Assembly (NCBI GenBank): GCA_947501625.1
Contig: CANMWN010000004.1
Location: 124,001 to 188,000, forward strand
From: an uncultured Flavobacteriaceae bacterium
GTDB lineage: Bacteria > Bacteroidota > Bacteroidia > Flavobacteriales > Flavobacteriaceae
Length of the DNA: 64,000 bases
Direction: 5' to 3'
In this document: positions 33,714-42,869 of the stretch, one piece after another
Layout of the letters: each line of letters opens with the position of its first letter
Numbering within the stretch: the stretch's first letter is position 1
Program-made: the position numbers and the translations under genes
Notes under the pieces: generated by a model
The model's database searches: none
Seen by the model: the letters and a program-made list of their open reading frames with translations, nothing else
What the model was told of the DNA's origin: nothing

Positions 33714-34718
33714 ATGAGAAAGTTTATACTCATTATTTCATTTCTTGCTTTCAATTATACATTTTCTCAAATTGATGATTTTAAGCATATCGATTTTACA
33801 GTTGCTGATAATATTGCGAAATTACACGATGGAGAAAATCTAAATAATTTATCATTATTGAGTTATAACTTAACGCATAAGTTAACAACCGATGTTGAAA
33901 AATTTAGAGCCATCTATTCTTGGGTTTGCAACAATATCAAAGGCGATTATTACCAACATAACAAAGTTGACAAAAAACAAAACAAGTATATCAACGATAG
34001 TTTGGAATATATAAAATGGAATAATGAGTATAAAAAAATTGCTTTTAAAAAGTTATTGAAGTACAAAAAAACGATGTGCACTGGTTATGCATATCTAATC
34101 AAAGAACTGGCATATTTATCCAATATTGAATGTGAAATAATAGATGGTTATAGTAGAACAGTTGAATCTAACGTAGATGAATTGTATTACCCAAACCACT
34201 CGTGGAATGCGGTTAAACTAAATAATAAATGGTATTTATGTGATGCTACTTGGTCTAGTGGCTATATGGAATATGACAACACTTTTATTAAAGATTATAA
34301 CCTTGGTTATTTCCTAACCGATCCAGTTTTATTTGCCAAAAATCATTTACCATTAGATAGTAAGTGGCTACTTACTTCAAAGGAAACAGTAGACAGTTTT
34401 CTAACTTACCCAATACTTTACAATGCTAGTTTTAGACATAAAATATTGCCAGTTTCTCCTTCGTTGATGCAAATAGATATCAAAAAAAATGAGGATATAC
34501 TTTTTGAATTAAAGACTTTTAAAAAACTCCATTTTAAAAAAATCACTTTAGTACATTACTATAGAAATCGTGAAAAATACTTTCCAGTACATTCAATTGA
34601 GTACAATAATGAAACGCTAAAATTCAAAGGCGCCTTCAAATCTTTAGGACATTTTGATGTACATTTAATGATTGATAATGACATTATTGCAACTTATACC
34701 ATAAGTGTAACTAAATAA
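33714..34718 (+). CDS. secreted transglutaminase-like protein
   Basis: This 334-residue protein has a signal peptide (1-19, NYTFSQ) and a transglutaminase-like papain-fold core with catalytic Cys122 (KKTMCTGYAYLIKELAYL), His162 (PNHSWNAVKLNNKWYLCD) and Asp177 (CDATW), all in place. Bacterial members are usually proteases or amidases rather than cross-linkers. The C-terminal third has no clear domain. It is probably cotranscribed with the preceding carboxypeptidase-regulatory-like gene. The substrate is unknown. Confidence 0.82.
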   Translation: MRKFILIISFLAFNYTFSQIDDFKHIDFTVADNIAKLHDGENLNNLSLLSYNLTHKLTTDVEKFRAIYSWVCNNIKGDYYQHNKVDKKQNKYINDSLEYIKWNNEYKKIAFKKLLKYKKTMCTGYAYLIKELAYLSNIECEIIDGYSRTVESNVDELYYPNHSWNAVKLNNKWYLCDATWSSGYMEYDNTFIKDYNLGYFLTDPVLFAKNHLPLDSKWLLTSKETVDSFLTYPILYNASFRHKILPVSPSLMQIDIKKNEDILFELKTFKKLHFKKITLVHYYRNREKYFPVHSIEYNNETLKFKGAFKSLGHFDVHLMIDNDIIATYTISVTK

Positions 34719-34884
34719 CAAGTTACTTAATTTATTTTGTTTCTTAACTTTTTAAAATTTAACTTCGCCTATCGTTTGATATAAACAATTAAAAAAGTTC
34801 ATATCAATATAAGATAAGCGCAATTACAAAAAATCTCTTTTGAACTTTAACAATTGTTCAAATCAACTATTCAAGAAGAAAAGT

Positions 34885-34892
34885 TATTTTTG
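34885..34892 (+). promoter_or_regulatory. -7 box of the DUF885 gene
   Basis: TATTTTTG matches TAnnTTTG, 21 bases before the ATG at 34914. Confidence 0.5.
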
Positions 34893-34913
34893 TACAAACA
34901 CAAATTCACCAAC

Positions 34914-36698
34914 ATGAAAAAAATCGTATTGTTCAGTTTAGTATTAGCATTTACCTTCACTTCTTGTAAAAAAGATGTAGAAAAAATTGACAAAGAAGCA
35001 ACAAGCATTGCATTTAACGAACTCCTAAAAAACTTTAATGAAGAGAGTTATAAACTATTCCCATTAAATGCCACTTTTGCTGGAGATAACCGTTTTAATG
35101 ACCAACTTCCAAATGATTTAACCGATGAGTTTAAAGAAAAACTTAGTTCGTTTTATCAAAGTACCAAAAACAGTTTAGCAGCATTTAAAGACGAAGATTT
35201 ATCGGATTCTGAAAAAATGAGTAAAGCCGTTTTAAATTGGGATTGTGATATCAATATAGCGCGTTTAGGGTTTAGAGAAGACCTCACTCCTATCAATCAA
35301 ATGTGGACAATGAACCTGTCTTTTGGTCAGTTAGCAAGTGGTGCTGGTGCACAACCTTTTGAAACTGTTGAGGATTATAAAAACTGGTTAAAAAGAGTGG
35401 ATAGTTATTTAGATTGGCTGAACAGTGCTGAAGAAAGAATGAGAGAAGGAATAAAATTAGGTCATGTATTGCCAAAATCATTGATCAAAAAAGTAATTCC
35501 TCAATTGGCTTCACAAACAGGTGACAATGTTGAAGAGCATTTATTTTATCAGCCAATAAAAAACTTGCCAGACAATTTTTCTGACGAAGATAAAGTTGCC
35601 TTGACCAAATCTTATAAAGATATGGTGCAAAATAAAATTGTTCCTACTTATAAAAAATTACACCAATTTATGAGTACAGAATATTTAGATTCAGGTAGAG
35701 CATCAAGCGGCATTGCTGATACTCCTAAAGGTAAAGAATATTATGACCATCAAATTAAAACATACACAACTACTGATATGACTGCCGAGCAAGTTCATCA
35801 ACTTGGGTTGAAAGAAGTTGCAAGAATTAGAGCAGAAATGGAAAAAGTAAAGAATGAAGTTGGTTTTAAAGGAGATTTAAAAGCCTTCTTTGACCATGTA
35901 CGTGAAAACGAAGAATTAATGCCTTTTACGGATGCACAACAAGTTATTGATAACTTTAACAGCATCCATAAAAAGATGATTCCGCAGGTAGAAAAACTAT
36001 TTGATTTAAAACCTCAAACTCCTTTTGAAGTTCGAAGAACTGAAGCATTTCGTGAAGCATCGGCAAGTGCTGAATACAATCCTGGATCTATTGATGGAAC
36101 TAGACCTGGAATTTTCTATGCTCCAGTTCCTGATGCGTCAAAATATAATGTATTACAAGACGAAGCGCTTTTCTTACATGAGGCTATTCCTGGACATCAT
36201 TATCAAATTTCTTTAACGCAAGAAAACAAGGATTTACCTGATTTCAGAAAAACACTTTGGTATAGTGCTTATGGAGAAGGTTGGGCTTTATACACCGAGT
36301 CTCTAGGTAAAGAATTAGGTTTGTACACTGACCCTTATCAATATTTTGGAATGTTGAGCATGGAAATGCACCGTGCTATTCGCTTGGTTGTTGATACTGG
36401 AATGCATGCGATGGGATGGTCTAGAGAAAAAGCAATTCAATATTCTTTGGACAACGAAGCAGAATCTGAAGCAAGTATTACTCGTGAAATTGAACGTTAT
36501 ATGGCAAATCCTGGACAAGCCTTATCATATAAAATTGGTCAATTAAAAATTCAGGAATTACGCGCAAAAGCCACGAAGGAATTAGGTGATAAATTTGACA
36601 TTAAAGAATTCCATAACCAAGTGCTAGAAACTGGATGTATTCCTTTACAATTATTGGAAAACAAAATTGACAAATGGATTTCGGAAACTAAAAGTTAA
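34914..36698 (+). CDS. DUF885 zinc metallopeptidase, lipoprotein
   Basis: This 594-residue protein has a type II signal peptide (lipobox FTSC, then KKD) and a DUF885 domain covering nearly all the rest. The zinc motif HEAIPGHH (His422, Glu423, His427) is intact, with the downstream Glu expected in YGEGWALYTESLG. DUF885 enzymes are thought to be carboxypeptidase-like oligopeptidases. As a lipoprotein it would act in the periplasm or at the surface. The ATG at 34914 is used. A TTG at 34854 is in frame but would place about 20 odd residues before the signal peptide. A perfect terminator follows. Confidence 0.9.
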   Translation: MKKIVLFSLVLAFTFTSCKKDVEKIDKEATSIAFNELLKNFNEESYKLFPLNATFAGDNRFNDQLPNDLTDEFKEKLSSFYQSTKNSLAAFKDEDLSDSEKMSKAVLNWDCDINIARLGFREDLTPINQMWTMNLSFGQLASGAGAQPFETVEDYKNWLKRVDSYLDWLNSAEERMREGIKLGHVLPKSLIKKVIPQLASQTGDNVEEHLFYQPIKNLPDNFSDEDKVALTKSYKDMVQNKIVPTYKKLHQFMSTEYLDSGRASSGIADTPKGKEYYDHQIKTYTTTDMTAEQVHQLGLKEVARIRAEMEKVKNEVGFKGDLKAFFDHVRENEELMPFTDAQQVIDNFNSIHKKMIPQVEKLFDLKPQTPFEVRRTEAFREASASAEYNPGSIDGTRPGIFYAPVPDASKYNVLQDEALFLHEAIPGHHYQISLTQENKDLPDFRKTLWYSAYGEGWALYTESLGKELGLYTDPYQYFGMLSMEMHRAIRLVVDTGMHAMGWSREKAIQYSLDNEAESEASITREIERYMANPGQALSYKIGQLKIQELRAKATKELGDKFDIKEFHNQVLETGCIPLQLLENKIDKWISETKS

Positions 36699-36724
36699 GA
36701 ATTAACTACTCAAATAACTTCTCA

Positions 36725-36764
36725 AAACGACTTAAGTAAATCAACTAACTTAAGTCGTTTTTTT
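36725..36764 (+). terminator. terminator after the DUF885 gene
   Basis: AAACGACTTAAGT (36725-36737) pairs perfectly with ACTTAAGTCGTTT (36748-36760), loop of ten bases, then T run. Confidence 0.9.
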
Positions 36765-36819
36765 GTTTTTTATGCTTTTTACTATTATCTTACAAGAGAA
36801 TTTCTCAACAATTGTTGGA

Positions 36820-37881
36820 ATGGATAAAAAATTAATGTCGAAAAAGAAACCTGCTTATCCTATAACTGAGCAGTTGTCTAATTACCTTACCGAACATAGC
36901 AGAAACATAAAAATTCCGATTTATTATGATGATTTATTGCGCTTTCAAGGTGCCATAGAAATCTATGACAAATATGGAAACGACACTCTTTGGGTAAGTA
37001 CTTATTTTGCTGAGCACGAACGTGAAGAAATTGAATTGAGTCTAAAAAAAATGTACACAATTCTCCATGCCGATGGTAGCGACTCTATCCTTCAATATTT
37101 AAATATCGATGCTATAGATTTTTGCACCTTTGGAAATACCAAACCTTTTCGAATTAAGGTAAGGAATATTCTAAATGACAATTATATCTACTTATATATC
37201 AAAAAAGCAGATGCGTCAAGAATTTATGGACTGGAATTGGAACATTTACTTTCTCCCAATCACATTAATTTTTTGGTCCATAAAGACACTTTGATTGAAG
37301 AGCATATTTCTGGAATTCCTGGAGATACTTTTATTGCTGAAGAATTGGACAAATGTTCAGAACAAGATAAAAGAGCCATTGCCAAAGAGTTTGTCAAGTT
37401 TAACGAGCGTTGTTTTGTTCGATTGTTAGGCGATATGCGCTCCTATAACTATGTCATGGTACTTACCAATGATTTTGATAGAATTCAATACCGAATAAGA
37501 GCCATCGATTTTGACCAACAAAACTTTGAAGGAAATCCAAAAGTTTATAAACCTCAATTTTTAAAAGAGAACAACAAACTTGTTGAAATGACTTTATCAA
37601 TGCTTCAAGAAGAATCTATTGAACAGTATAAAAATGAAGAACGTTCCTTACTTGCAAAAAGAGCTACAAGCGAGCACGAGCGATTGAATGAATTGCTGAA
37701 TTGCATGAAGAATGATACAATTTCTAGTCTAGAAAAAATAAAAGAACTAAGCCAAGGTCTTTATAAAATAACCAACGATGTGAATTTTAAAAAGTCAAAA
37801 AACATGGGGCAAATTCTTGAAAGCGCCTTGCAGTTTATTATTAGAAATTACAAAAACATCAATCCATATATCATCAAATAA
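36820..37881 (+). CDS. kinase-fold candidate adjacent to pyruvate carboxylase
   Basis: This 353-residue soluble protein belongs to no family I can name. Its motif order is that of a small-molecule or protein kinase fold: a possible ATP-binding Lys in IYLYIKKAD (128/129), an acidic helix residue in YGLELEHLL (Glu141), a hinge-like LIEEHISGIPGD (158-169), a catalytic loop LLGDMRSYN (Asp205, Asn210; family form GDxxxxN) and a metal-binding IDFDQ (Asp230-Asp232). A helical C-terminal part follows (about 250-353). The gene ends 15 bases before pyc, so it is likely cotranscribed. Open codons start at a TTG within the upstream terminator; ATGs at 36820 and 36835 are the realistic starts. Activity is inferred only. 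Confidence 0.6.
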   Translation: MDKKLMSKKKPAYPITEQLSNYLTEHSRNIKIPIYYDDLLRFQGAIEIYDKYGNDTLWVSTYFAEHEREEIELSLKKMYTILHADGSDSILQYLNIDAIDFCTFGNTKPFRIKVRNILNDNYIYLYIKKADASRIYGLELEHLLSPNHINFLVHKDTLIEEHISGIPGDTFIAEELDKCSEQDKRAIAKEFVKFNERCFVRLLGDMRSYNYVMVLTNDFDRIQYRIRAIDFDQQNFEGNPKVYKPQFLKENNKLVEMTLSMLQEESIEQYKNEERSLLAKRATSEHERLNELLNCMKNDTISSLEKIKELSQGLYKITNDVNFKKSKNMGQILESALQFIIRNYKNINPYIIK

Positions 37882-37896
37882 CCAAATAAAAATACT

Positions 37897-40800
37897 ATGA
37901 AAATTAAGAAAATACTTGTAGCCAACCGTGGAGAAATTGCCATAAGAGTATTACGAGCTTGTACTGAATTAAACATTCCAACAATTGCAATTTACACCTA
38001 TGAAGATCGCTATTCGCAACATCGCTACAAAGCAGATGAATCTTATCAAATAGGTAAAGAAAATCAGCCATTAAAACCTTATTTGGACATTCAAGAAATC
38101 ATAACGCTGGCCAAAAACAAAGGTGCAAATGCTATTCATCCTGGTTATGGTTTTCTTTCTGAAAATTCAGAATTTGCAAGAGAATGTGCTAAAAACAACA
38201 TTATTTTTGTTGGTCCAAAACCTGAAGTTATGGATGCTTTGGGTGATAAAATAACTGCAAAAGAAATTGCTCAAAAATGTAATGTTCCAATAATAGAAAG
38301 TAACAAACAAGATTTAACTACTTTGGAAATTGCATTATCAGAAGCCAAAAATATAGGTTATCCATTGATGTTAAAAGCAGCTTCTGGAGGTGGCGGTCGT
38401 GGAATGAGAATCATACGCAATGATGAGGATTTAGAAAACAACTTTGATTCGGCAAGAAATGAAGCTTTAAATGCATTTGGAGACAATACCATGTTTTTGG
38501 AAAAATATGTTGAAAACCCAAAACATATAGAAATTCAAATTGTCGCTGATAACCATGGAAATATTAGACATCTTTATGAACGCGACTGTTCGGTGCAAAG
38601 ACGCCATCAAAAAGTAGTTGAAATTGCACCATCACATAATGTTGCACAAGAAGTTAAAGACAACCTATATAAATATGCTTTGGCAATTGCCCACGAAGTA
38701 AACTATAATAATATTGGTACTGTTGAATTTTTGGTTGACGAAAGAGATACTATTTATTTTATTGAAGTAAACCCAAGAATACAAGTTGAGCACACAGTAA
38801 CCGAAATGGTTACTGGAATAGACCTAGTAAAAACTCAAATATTTGTTGCAAGTGATTATCCACTTGATAGCAAACAAATAAAAATATATGGTCAAGAGAG
38901 TTTAGGAACCTATGGATTTGCATTACAATGTAGAATAACAACTGAAGATCCAGAAAACAATTTCACTCCAGATTATGGAACAATAACTACATATCGAAGT
39001 GCAGCTGGAATGGGAATACGATTAGATGCAGGTAGTGTTTACCAAGCATCAAACATTAGTCCGTTTTTTGACTCTATGCTCGTTAAAGTTTCAGCACATG
39101 GAAGAACACTTGATGGAGCAACTAGAAAAATGGTTAGAGCATTAAGAGAATTCAGAATAAGAGGTGTAAAAACGAATATTTCTTTCTTGCGAAATGTAAT
39201 TCAACACGCAACTTTCAAAGCAGGAAAAGTAAATGTAAACTTTATTCAAAACACGCCTGAATTGTTTAAGATTGAATTACCTCAAGATAGAACAACTAAA
39301 CTTACAAAGTTTTTAGGCGAAGTAATTGTCAATGGAAATACTGATGTGAAATTTGTTGATAAAAATAAAGAATTTAGGAATCCAAAAATCCCTCATTATA
39401 ATGCTTTTGAGCCATATCCTAAAGGCACAAAAGATATGCTCACCGAAATGGGTGCAGAAAAATTTTGTAATTGGCTTAAAAACGAAAACAAAATACAGTA
39501 TACTGATACTACAATGAGAGATGCTCATCAATCATTATTAGCTACAAGAATGCGTACTTATGACATGAACAAAGTTGCAGAAAGTTTTGCAAAAAACCAC
39601 CCTAACACTTTCAGTATGGAGATGTGGGGAGGAGCAACTTTTGATGTTTGTTTACGCTTTTTACACGAAAGTCCTTGGACTCGTTTGAGAGACTTACGCA
39701 GAGCCATTCCAAATATTTTATTCCAAATGTTATTAAGAGGTTCTAATGGTGTTGGATATACAGCCTATCCTGATAATTTGATTGAAAAGTTTATAATAAA
39801 ATCATGGGAAAATGGAATTGATATATTTAGAATATTTGACTCATTAAATTGGGTGAAAGCCATGGAACCAAGTATTAATTATGTGAGAAAACAAACTGGA
39901 GGTATTGCCCAAGCAGCGATTAGTTATACTGGAGATTTATTGGATGTAAACAATACCAAATATGACTTAAAATATTATACTCAATTAGCAAAAGACTTAG
40001 AAAATGCTGGTGCTCACATGATTGCAATTAAAGATATGGCTGGTTTATTAAAACCTTATGCTGCAACTGAACTAGTAACTGCTTTAAAAGATACTGTAAA
40101 CTTACCAATACATTTACACACTCATGATACTTCTTCACTGCAATCGGCTACATATTTAAAAGCCATTGAAGCTGGAGTTGATGTTGTTGATGTAGCTCTT
40201 GGAGGATTGTCTGGATTGACTTCGCAGCCAAATTTTAATTCAGTTGCCGAAATGCTAAAACACCATCCAAGATATCACGATTTTAACCAACATGTTTTAA
40301 ATCAATTTTCTAATTATTGGGAAGATATTCGTGAGTATTACTATCCTTTTGAATCTGGCTTAAAATCAGGAACTGCCGAAGTTTTTAAACATGAAATTCC
40401 TGGAGGACAATATTCAAACCTTAGACCACAAGCAACCGCACTAGGACTTGCAGATAGGTTTGACGAAGTCAAAAGCATGTATAAACAAGTAAATACCATG
40501 TTTGGCAACTTAGTAAAAGTAACTCCAAGTTCTAAAGTTGTAGGTGATATGGCAATATTTATGGTAACCAACAACCTATCTCCACAAGATGTAATGGAAC
40601 GAGGACATACAATTTCTTTCCCAGAATCGGTGATTAATTTCTTTAAAGGAGATTTAGGTCAACCTGTTGGTGGTTTTCCTAAAGAACTTCAGAAAATTGT
40701 ATTGAAAAACAAAAAGCCTTATACCAATAGACCCAATGCTCATTTAAAACCTATTGATTTTGACAAAGCATATAATGACTTTCAAAAGAAATTTCAAAAA

Positions 40801-41349
40801 GGATTCACACGCGCTATTGAATTTGAAGATTTCTTGTCTTACAGTCTGTATCCGAAAGTTTTTGAGAAAGCTCATGAGGTATATAAAACCTATGGTAATC
40901 TAGCAACTATTCCAACAAAAAACTTCTTTTATGGTATGGAAGTCCATGAAGAGATAATGGTAGAAATACAGCCTGGAAAAACAGTTTTAGTTGAGTTATT
41001 ATCAGTAAGTAATCCTAATGAAGAAGGAATCAGAATAGTTTTCTTTAAAGTAAATGGAGAAAATAGATATGTAGAAATCAAAGATCAATCTCTTAATATC
41101 CAGAAAGTTGAAAATGAGAAAATAGATGCCGAAAATGACAATCAAGTAGGTGCTCCTTTACAAGGATTGCTTTATAAAACTTTGGTGAAAGTTGGAGATA
41201 AAGTTGAGGAAAATGACCCTTTATTTGTTATTGAAGCTATGAAAATGGAAACAACCGTAACAGCAACCAAAGGAGGAATGGTCAAATCAATTATTATACA
41301 AGATGGAGAAATGGTGATGCAAGATGACCTTATTTTAACTTTAGAATAA
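37897..41349 (+). CDS. pyc: pyruvate carboxylase
   Basis: This 1150-residue single-chain enzyme makes oxaloacetate from pyruvate, ATP and bicarbonate. Domains in order: biotin carboxylase (about 1-455; KILVANRGEIAIRVLRAC, ATP loop KAASGGGGRGMRII, FIEVNPRIQVEHTVTEM); carboxyltransferase (about 525-800; TDTTMRDAHQSLLATRMRT, metal site HLHTHDTSS); the conserved carboxylase domain; and a C-terminal biotinyl domain with the EAMKMET motif (biotin on Lys1116). Length is typical. The enzyme feeds the citrate cycle (citrate synthase lies in the window) and needs the BirA ligase encoded at 11485. Confidence 0.97.
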   Translation: MKIKKILVANRGEIAIRVLRACTELNIPTIAIYTYEDRYSQHRYKADESYQIGKENQPLKPYLDIQEIITLAKNKGANAIHPGYGFLSENSEFARECAKNNIIFVGPKPEVMDALGDKITAKEIAQKCNVPIIESNKQDLTTLEIALSEAKNIGYPLMLKAASGGGGRGMRIIRNDEDLENNFDSARNEALNAFGDNTMFLEKYVENPKHIEIQIVADNHGNIRHLYERDCSVQRRHQKVVEIAPSHNVAQEVKDNLYKYALAIAHEVNYNNIGTVEFLVDERDTIYFIEVNPRIQVEHTVTEMVTGIDLVKTQIFVASDYPLDSKQIKIYGQESLGTYGFALQCRITTEDPENNFTPDYGTITTYRSAAGMGIRLDAGSVYQASNISPFFDSMLVKVSAHGRTLDGATRKMVRALREFRIRGVKTNISFLRNVIQHATFKAGKVNVNFIQNTPELFKIELPQDRTTKLTKFLGEVIVNGNTDVKFVDKNKEFRNPKIPHYNAFEPYPKGTKDMLTEMGAEKFCNWLKNENKIQYTDTTMRDAHQSLLATRMRTYDMNKVAESFAKNHPNTFSMEMWGGATFDVCLRFLHESPWTRLRDLRRAIPNILFQMLLRGSNGVGYTAYPDNLIEKFIIKSWENGIDIFRIFDSLNWVKAMEPSINYVRKQTGGIAQAAISYTGDLLDVNNTKYDLKYYTQLAKDLENAGAHMIAIKDMAGLLKPYAATELVTALKDTVNLPIHLHTHDTSSLQSATYLKAIEAGVDVVDVALGGLSGLTSQPNFNSVAEMLKHHPRYHDFNQHVLNQFSNYWEDIREYYYPFESGLKSGTAEVFKHEIPGGQYSNLRPQATALGLADRFDEVKSMYKQVNTMFGNLVKVTPSSKVVGDMAIFMVTNNLSPQDVMERGHTISFPESVINFFKGDLGQPVGGFPKELQKIVLKNKKPYTNRPNAHLKPIDFDKAYNDFQKKFQKGFTRAIEFEDFLSYSLYPKVFEKAHEVYKTYGNLATIPTKNFFYGMEVHEEIMVEIQPGKTVLVELLSVSNPNEEGIRIVFFKVNGENRYVEIKDQSLNIQKVENEKIDAENDNQVGAPLQGLLYKTLVKVGDKVEENDPLFVIEAMKMETTVTATKGGMVKSIIIQDGEMVMQDDLILTLE

Positions 41350-41351
41350 TC

Positions 41352-41756
41352 TTAATTATTATAGTAATTTCTAATATATCCAAATTGTACAATAGCCATA
41401 ATTGCTAAAAACACAAAACCATAAACGGTTACGTTGGATGCGGTAAAATTCAAAGACATATCAAATGAAATTGGATTGGAAATTCCACTTGTATCAATCT
41501 TTGATAAAAATGTTGGCATTTTTATAGGTGCAGTTTTTAACAACAAAATCATTGAACCTAAAAGTGAACCAATAATGATAAGCCATACTTTTTTAGAAAT
41601 TAATGGTTGATAAACACTAATCTCTTTTTCAGTTTCAAGTTTATTTATAGCATTCATAACATTCTTAGAAAAACTCATTGAAGGTTTTTCTAAAGATGTT
41701 TCTTTCACCAATTTTTTGGTGAAATTTTCTAATAACTCTTTTTCTTTATTGTTCAT
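41352..41756 (-). CDS. putative anti-sigma partner, membrane protein
   Basis: This 134-residue protein has a soluble helical N-terminus (about 1-48), a membrane helix (about 53-73, VWLIIIGSLLGSMILLL), a short outer segment and a second hydrophobic segment (about 108-127). The start at 41756 overlaps the end of the ECF sigma gene by 11 bases, so translation is coupled. Position and topology suit an anti-sigma factor. No zinc HxxxCxxC motif is present, so it would not be of the ZAS type. It belongs to no family I can name. Confidence 0.6.
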   Translation of the reverse strand: MNNKEKELLENFTKKLVKETSLEKPSMSFSKNVMNAINKLETEKEISVYQPLISKKVWLIIIGSLLGSMILLLKTAPIKMPTFLSKIDTSGISNPISFDMSLNFTASNVTVYGFVFLAIMAIVQFGYIRNYYNN

Positions 41757-42327
41757 AACTGCTATATATTTCAGGTTCAACAGACTCTTTAAAAATAGTA
41801 AATAATTTCTTTCTGACTCTGAATAATTTTACTTTCACATTTCCTTCGGTCAAAGAAGTAACATCAACTATTTCTTTCAAACTTAATTCTTCAAAGTAAA
41901 ACAGATGAATTAATCCTCGCTCATCTTCAGGTAATTTATTCATACATTTTTGAATAATTTCACTTCGTTCTTTATTTTCAAGACTATCAAATACATTCTC
42001 TGCTTGAAAAATTTGATTAGCAGTAACATCATTCATTTCAACATTACTATTATACTTTGAATTCTTTTTTATTCTATCCAAACAAGTATTATAGGCTATT
42101 CTATATAACCACGTAGAAAACTTTGATTCGCCATGAAACTTTGACAAAGACTTATATGCTTTAATAAAAGTATCTTGTGAAACTTCTTCCGACTCTTCTC
42201 TATGCTTCAACATTTTTATAGCCAAAGTAAATACCATATTTTGATATTTCTCAACCAAAAAACTAAAAGAAGCGTGATCACCTTCAAGTGTTTTCTTTAT
42301 ATAATAATCGTCATCATTATTTGCCAT
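41746..42327 (-). CDS. ECF-type RNA polymerase sigma factor
   Basis: This 193-residue sigma-70 factor has regions 2 and 4 only. Region 2 (about 18-88) has LVEKYQNMVFTLAIKML, SQDTFIKAYKSL and FSTWLYRIAYNTCLDRIKK. Region 4 (about 130-180) has LPEDERGLIHLFYFEELSLKEIVDVT and the helix-turn-helix TEGNVKVKLFRVRKKL. It is transcribed with a membrane protein that may hold it inactive. It is divergent from the DUF6249 gene, a possible target. Confidence 0.92.
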   Translation of the reverse strand: MANNDDDYYIKKTLEGDHASFSFLVEKYQNMVFTLAIKMLKHREESEEVSQDTFIKAYKSLSKFHGESKFSTWLYRIAYNTCLDRIKKNSKYNSNVEMNDVTANQIFQAENVFDSLENKERSEIIQKCMNKLPEDERGLIHLFYFEELSLKEIVDVTSLTEGNVKVKLFRVRKKLFTIFKESVEPEIYSSYEQ

Positions 42328-42470
42328 CAGTAGTAAGACTATAATGCTTTAAAAAAGGTTACACTAATATTCAAAAAAATATTTTTTACTTTTTTTGTAA
42401 CCTCATCAATAAGTTTTAAGTCATATGCTTGTATAACGAATTAAAAATAATCATTTTAAAACAATTAATC

Positions 42471-42815
42471 ATGGGATCAGAAGTAATTATAGTACCAATC
42501 ATATTTGGAATATTTTTCGGAATAGTATATCTATTCTTTACAACACGAAACAAAGAACGTATGGCACTTATTGAAAAAGGCATTGGTGCTGAAATCTTTA
42601 ATAAAGGGGAGCGTAGAACAGCACCTATTTGGAAAGTATTAATCTTGAATATGGCACTATTATTAATAGGTATTGGTATTGGAATTTTTGTTGCAACAAT
42701 TCTTGATCATTATACATCATTAAATGAAGATTCAATTTATCCTGCAACTATATTTACAACTGCTGGTTTAGGACTTTTAGCAGGATTTAATATGACAAAA
42801 AATTTAGATAAGTAA
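42471..42815 (+). CDS. DUF6249 membrane protein
   Basis: This 114-residue membrane protein has an N-terminal helix (about 4-25, IIVPIIFGIFFGIVYLFF), a conserved cytoplasmic loop TRNKERMALIEKG that marks DUF6249, and two further helices (about 58-78 and 93-108). The start is the ATG at 42471; a TTG at 42429 is in frame but has no signal or family support. It is divergent from the ECF sigma gene. Function unknown. Confidence 0.8.
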   Translation: MGSEVIIVPIIFGIFFGIVYLFFTTRNKERMALIEKGIGAEIFNKGERRTAPIWKVLILNMALLLIGIGIGIFVATILDHYTSLNEDSIYPATIFTTAGLGLLAGFNMTKNLDK

Positions 42816-42838
42816 CCAAACTTTAAATTGCCGTCACG

Positions 42839-42869
42839 AAAAACGCTCCAAATTTGGAGCGTTTTTTTA
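42839..42869. terminator. bidirectional terminator between DUF6249 and TPR lipoprotein genes
   Basis: AAAAACGCTCC and GGAGCGTTTTT flank a palindromic AAATTT centre (42839-42866), with A run left and T run right. The stop codon of the minus-strand TPR gene (42867-42869) lies at its edge. Confidence 0.88.
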
